A stretch of 5,085 bases of DNA, taken from contig JAATEU010000266.1 in the NCBI GenBank assembly GCA_015655565.1, forward strand, positions 1 to 5,085, written 5' to 3'. Position numbers and translations under genes: made by a program. This document shows positions 4,621 through 5,085 of the stretch, piece after piece (the first letter of the stretch is position 1; every line of letters starts with the position of its first letter). The notes beneath the pieces are model-generated. The model searched no databases. It was not told the DNA's origin and saw only the letters and a program-made list of their open reading frames with translations. Source of the DNA: Clostridiales bacterium (GTDB lineage Bacteria > Bacillota > Clostridia > Lachnospirales > Lachnospiraceae).

Positions 4621-5085
4621 TAATCCAATAATTTTAATGTCTGCCCTGTCACGAACGAATTTAGAATAATGTATATCACTTCTTACATAATAGTTTACAT
4701 TTGAAATAACAATTTTAACTCCCGGATAGGCTATATTTTCTACACGGATACTACCACCTTCACTGTTATTCATTTCAATTCTTAATTGGTCGTAACGATT
4801 ATTTGATGCTTTAATTTTATTCCTTAAAGCTAAACAATTCTCAGTTGCCATCCGGATATAATCCAGTTTATCCTGTGATAACTTTTCGCCGGAATTCAAC
4901 TTTTTCTTATAAGCTTCAAGGACCGGTAATAATTTCTCCATATCTGCATTCATATTCATAATACTTTTTTCAAGACTTCGAAATTCCTCAACGATTCCCG
5001 GATCAATGCCAACCTCTAATAATGTACTGGTACCCATAGTAGATCCCGCACTTTTTACAGTTATAGTTGTACCGGAACGGATTTC
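4618..5085 (-). CDS. FapA/DUF342 protein, C-terminal part (gene continues past the window edge)
   Basis: The frame is open to the right edge, giving 155 visible C-terminal residues; family members are usually several hundred residues, so the start lies outside. An in-frame ATG at 5037 is internal, since coding sequence of the same character (IRSGTTITVKSAGST) continues upstream. The visible part begins with the end of a beta-helix-like domain, then a helical coiled-coil section (about residues 33-105, GIVEEFRSLEKSIMNMNADM and LDYIRMATENCLALRNKI). It closes with a beta tail containing the diagnostic IAYPGVKIVISNVNYYV and YSKFVRDRADIKII. FapA-type proteins have been linked to flagellar assembly and polar positioning in Vibrio; the role in Clostridia is inferred from their usual flagellar surroundings. 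It is the first visible gene of a four-gene minus-strand operon, so the promoter lies beyond the window. Confidence 0.88.
   Translation of the reverse strand, partial: EIRSGTTITVKSAGSTMGTSTLLEVGIDPGIVEEFRSLEKSIMNMNADMEKLLPVLEAYKKKLNSGEKLSQDKLDYIRMATENCLALRNKIKASNNRYDQLRIEMNNSEGGSIRVENIAYPGVKIVISNVNYYVRSDIHYSKFVRDRADIKIIGL

Noticed and set aside
4605..4679. Upstream ATG that would lengthen the 103-aa protein by 25 residues
   Set aside because: It lies inside the FapA gene in another frame and has no ribosome binding site, whereas the internal ATG has a near-perfect one.
1..5085. CRISPR array, riboswitch or rRNA
   Set aside because: There are no regularly spaced repeats, no recognisable riboswitch cores in the leaders and no rRNA-like conserved stretches.

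Overview
The window looks like chromosomal DNA of a low-GC, motile, Gram-positive anaerobe of the Clostridia, most likely Lachnospiraceae. The evidence is AT-rich coding sequence, strong AGGAGG-type ribosome binding sites, a tRNA without encoded CCA, a lipoprotein with a Gram-positive lipobox, and a flagellum-associated gene tail (FapA/DUF342, a small unnamed protein, DUF6115, a YceG/MltG-like protein) of a kind I associate with that family. The taxonomic call is inference from gene families and composition, not from a database match.

Left part (1-1200): an intact tRNA-Leu(CAA) with its own terminator is followed by about 1 kb without an intact gene of recognisable function. On the minus strand this stretch holds what look like fossils of an integrated mobile element: a 62-codon fragment resembling a tyrosine recombinase, a GC-richer patch coding a short peptide, a long imperfect inverted repeat, a small multi-pass membrane ORF, and a clear but frameshifted C-terminus of a Firmicutes-type conjugative relaxase. 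The simplest reading is an integrative conjugative or mobilisable element that entered next to the tRNA and then decayed.

Middle part (1200-2800): a plus-strand gene for a secreted lipoprotein (199 aa; Thr/Pro-rich tether plus a beta-rich domain) converges with a minus-strand DUF434/DUF5616 gene (240 aa). A perfect 10-bp hairpin lies between them and probably terminates both. The DUF434 gene has a perfect 13-bp tandem duplication exactly over its start codon. This puts the Shine-Dalgarno next to an out-of-frame ATG and moves the real ATG out of range.

Right part (2860-5085): a minus-strand operon of at least four genes runs from the right edge leftwards to a strong intrinsic terminator at 2866-2904. 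In order of transcription these are the C-terminal part of a FapA/DUF342 protein (cut by the window edge), a 103-aa hydrophilic protein of unknown function, a membrane-anchored coiled-coil DUF6115 protein with a helix-turn-helix-like tail, and a membrane-anchored protein with a Pro/Thr/Glu-rich linker that ends in the small N-terminal domain of the MltG family but lacks the catalytic domain. Gaps are short and the second gene's Shine-Dalgarno overlaps the first gene's stop codon, so co-expression is likely. The shared theme is the cell envelope and flagellar assembly; the exact roles of the last three proteins are not known to me.
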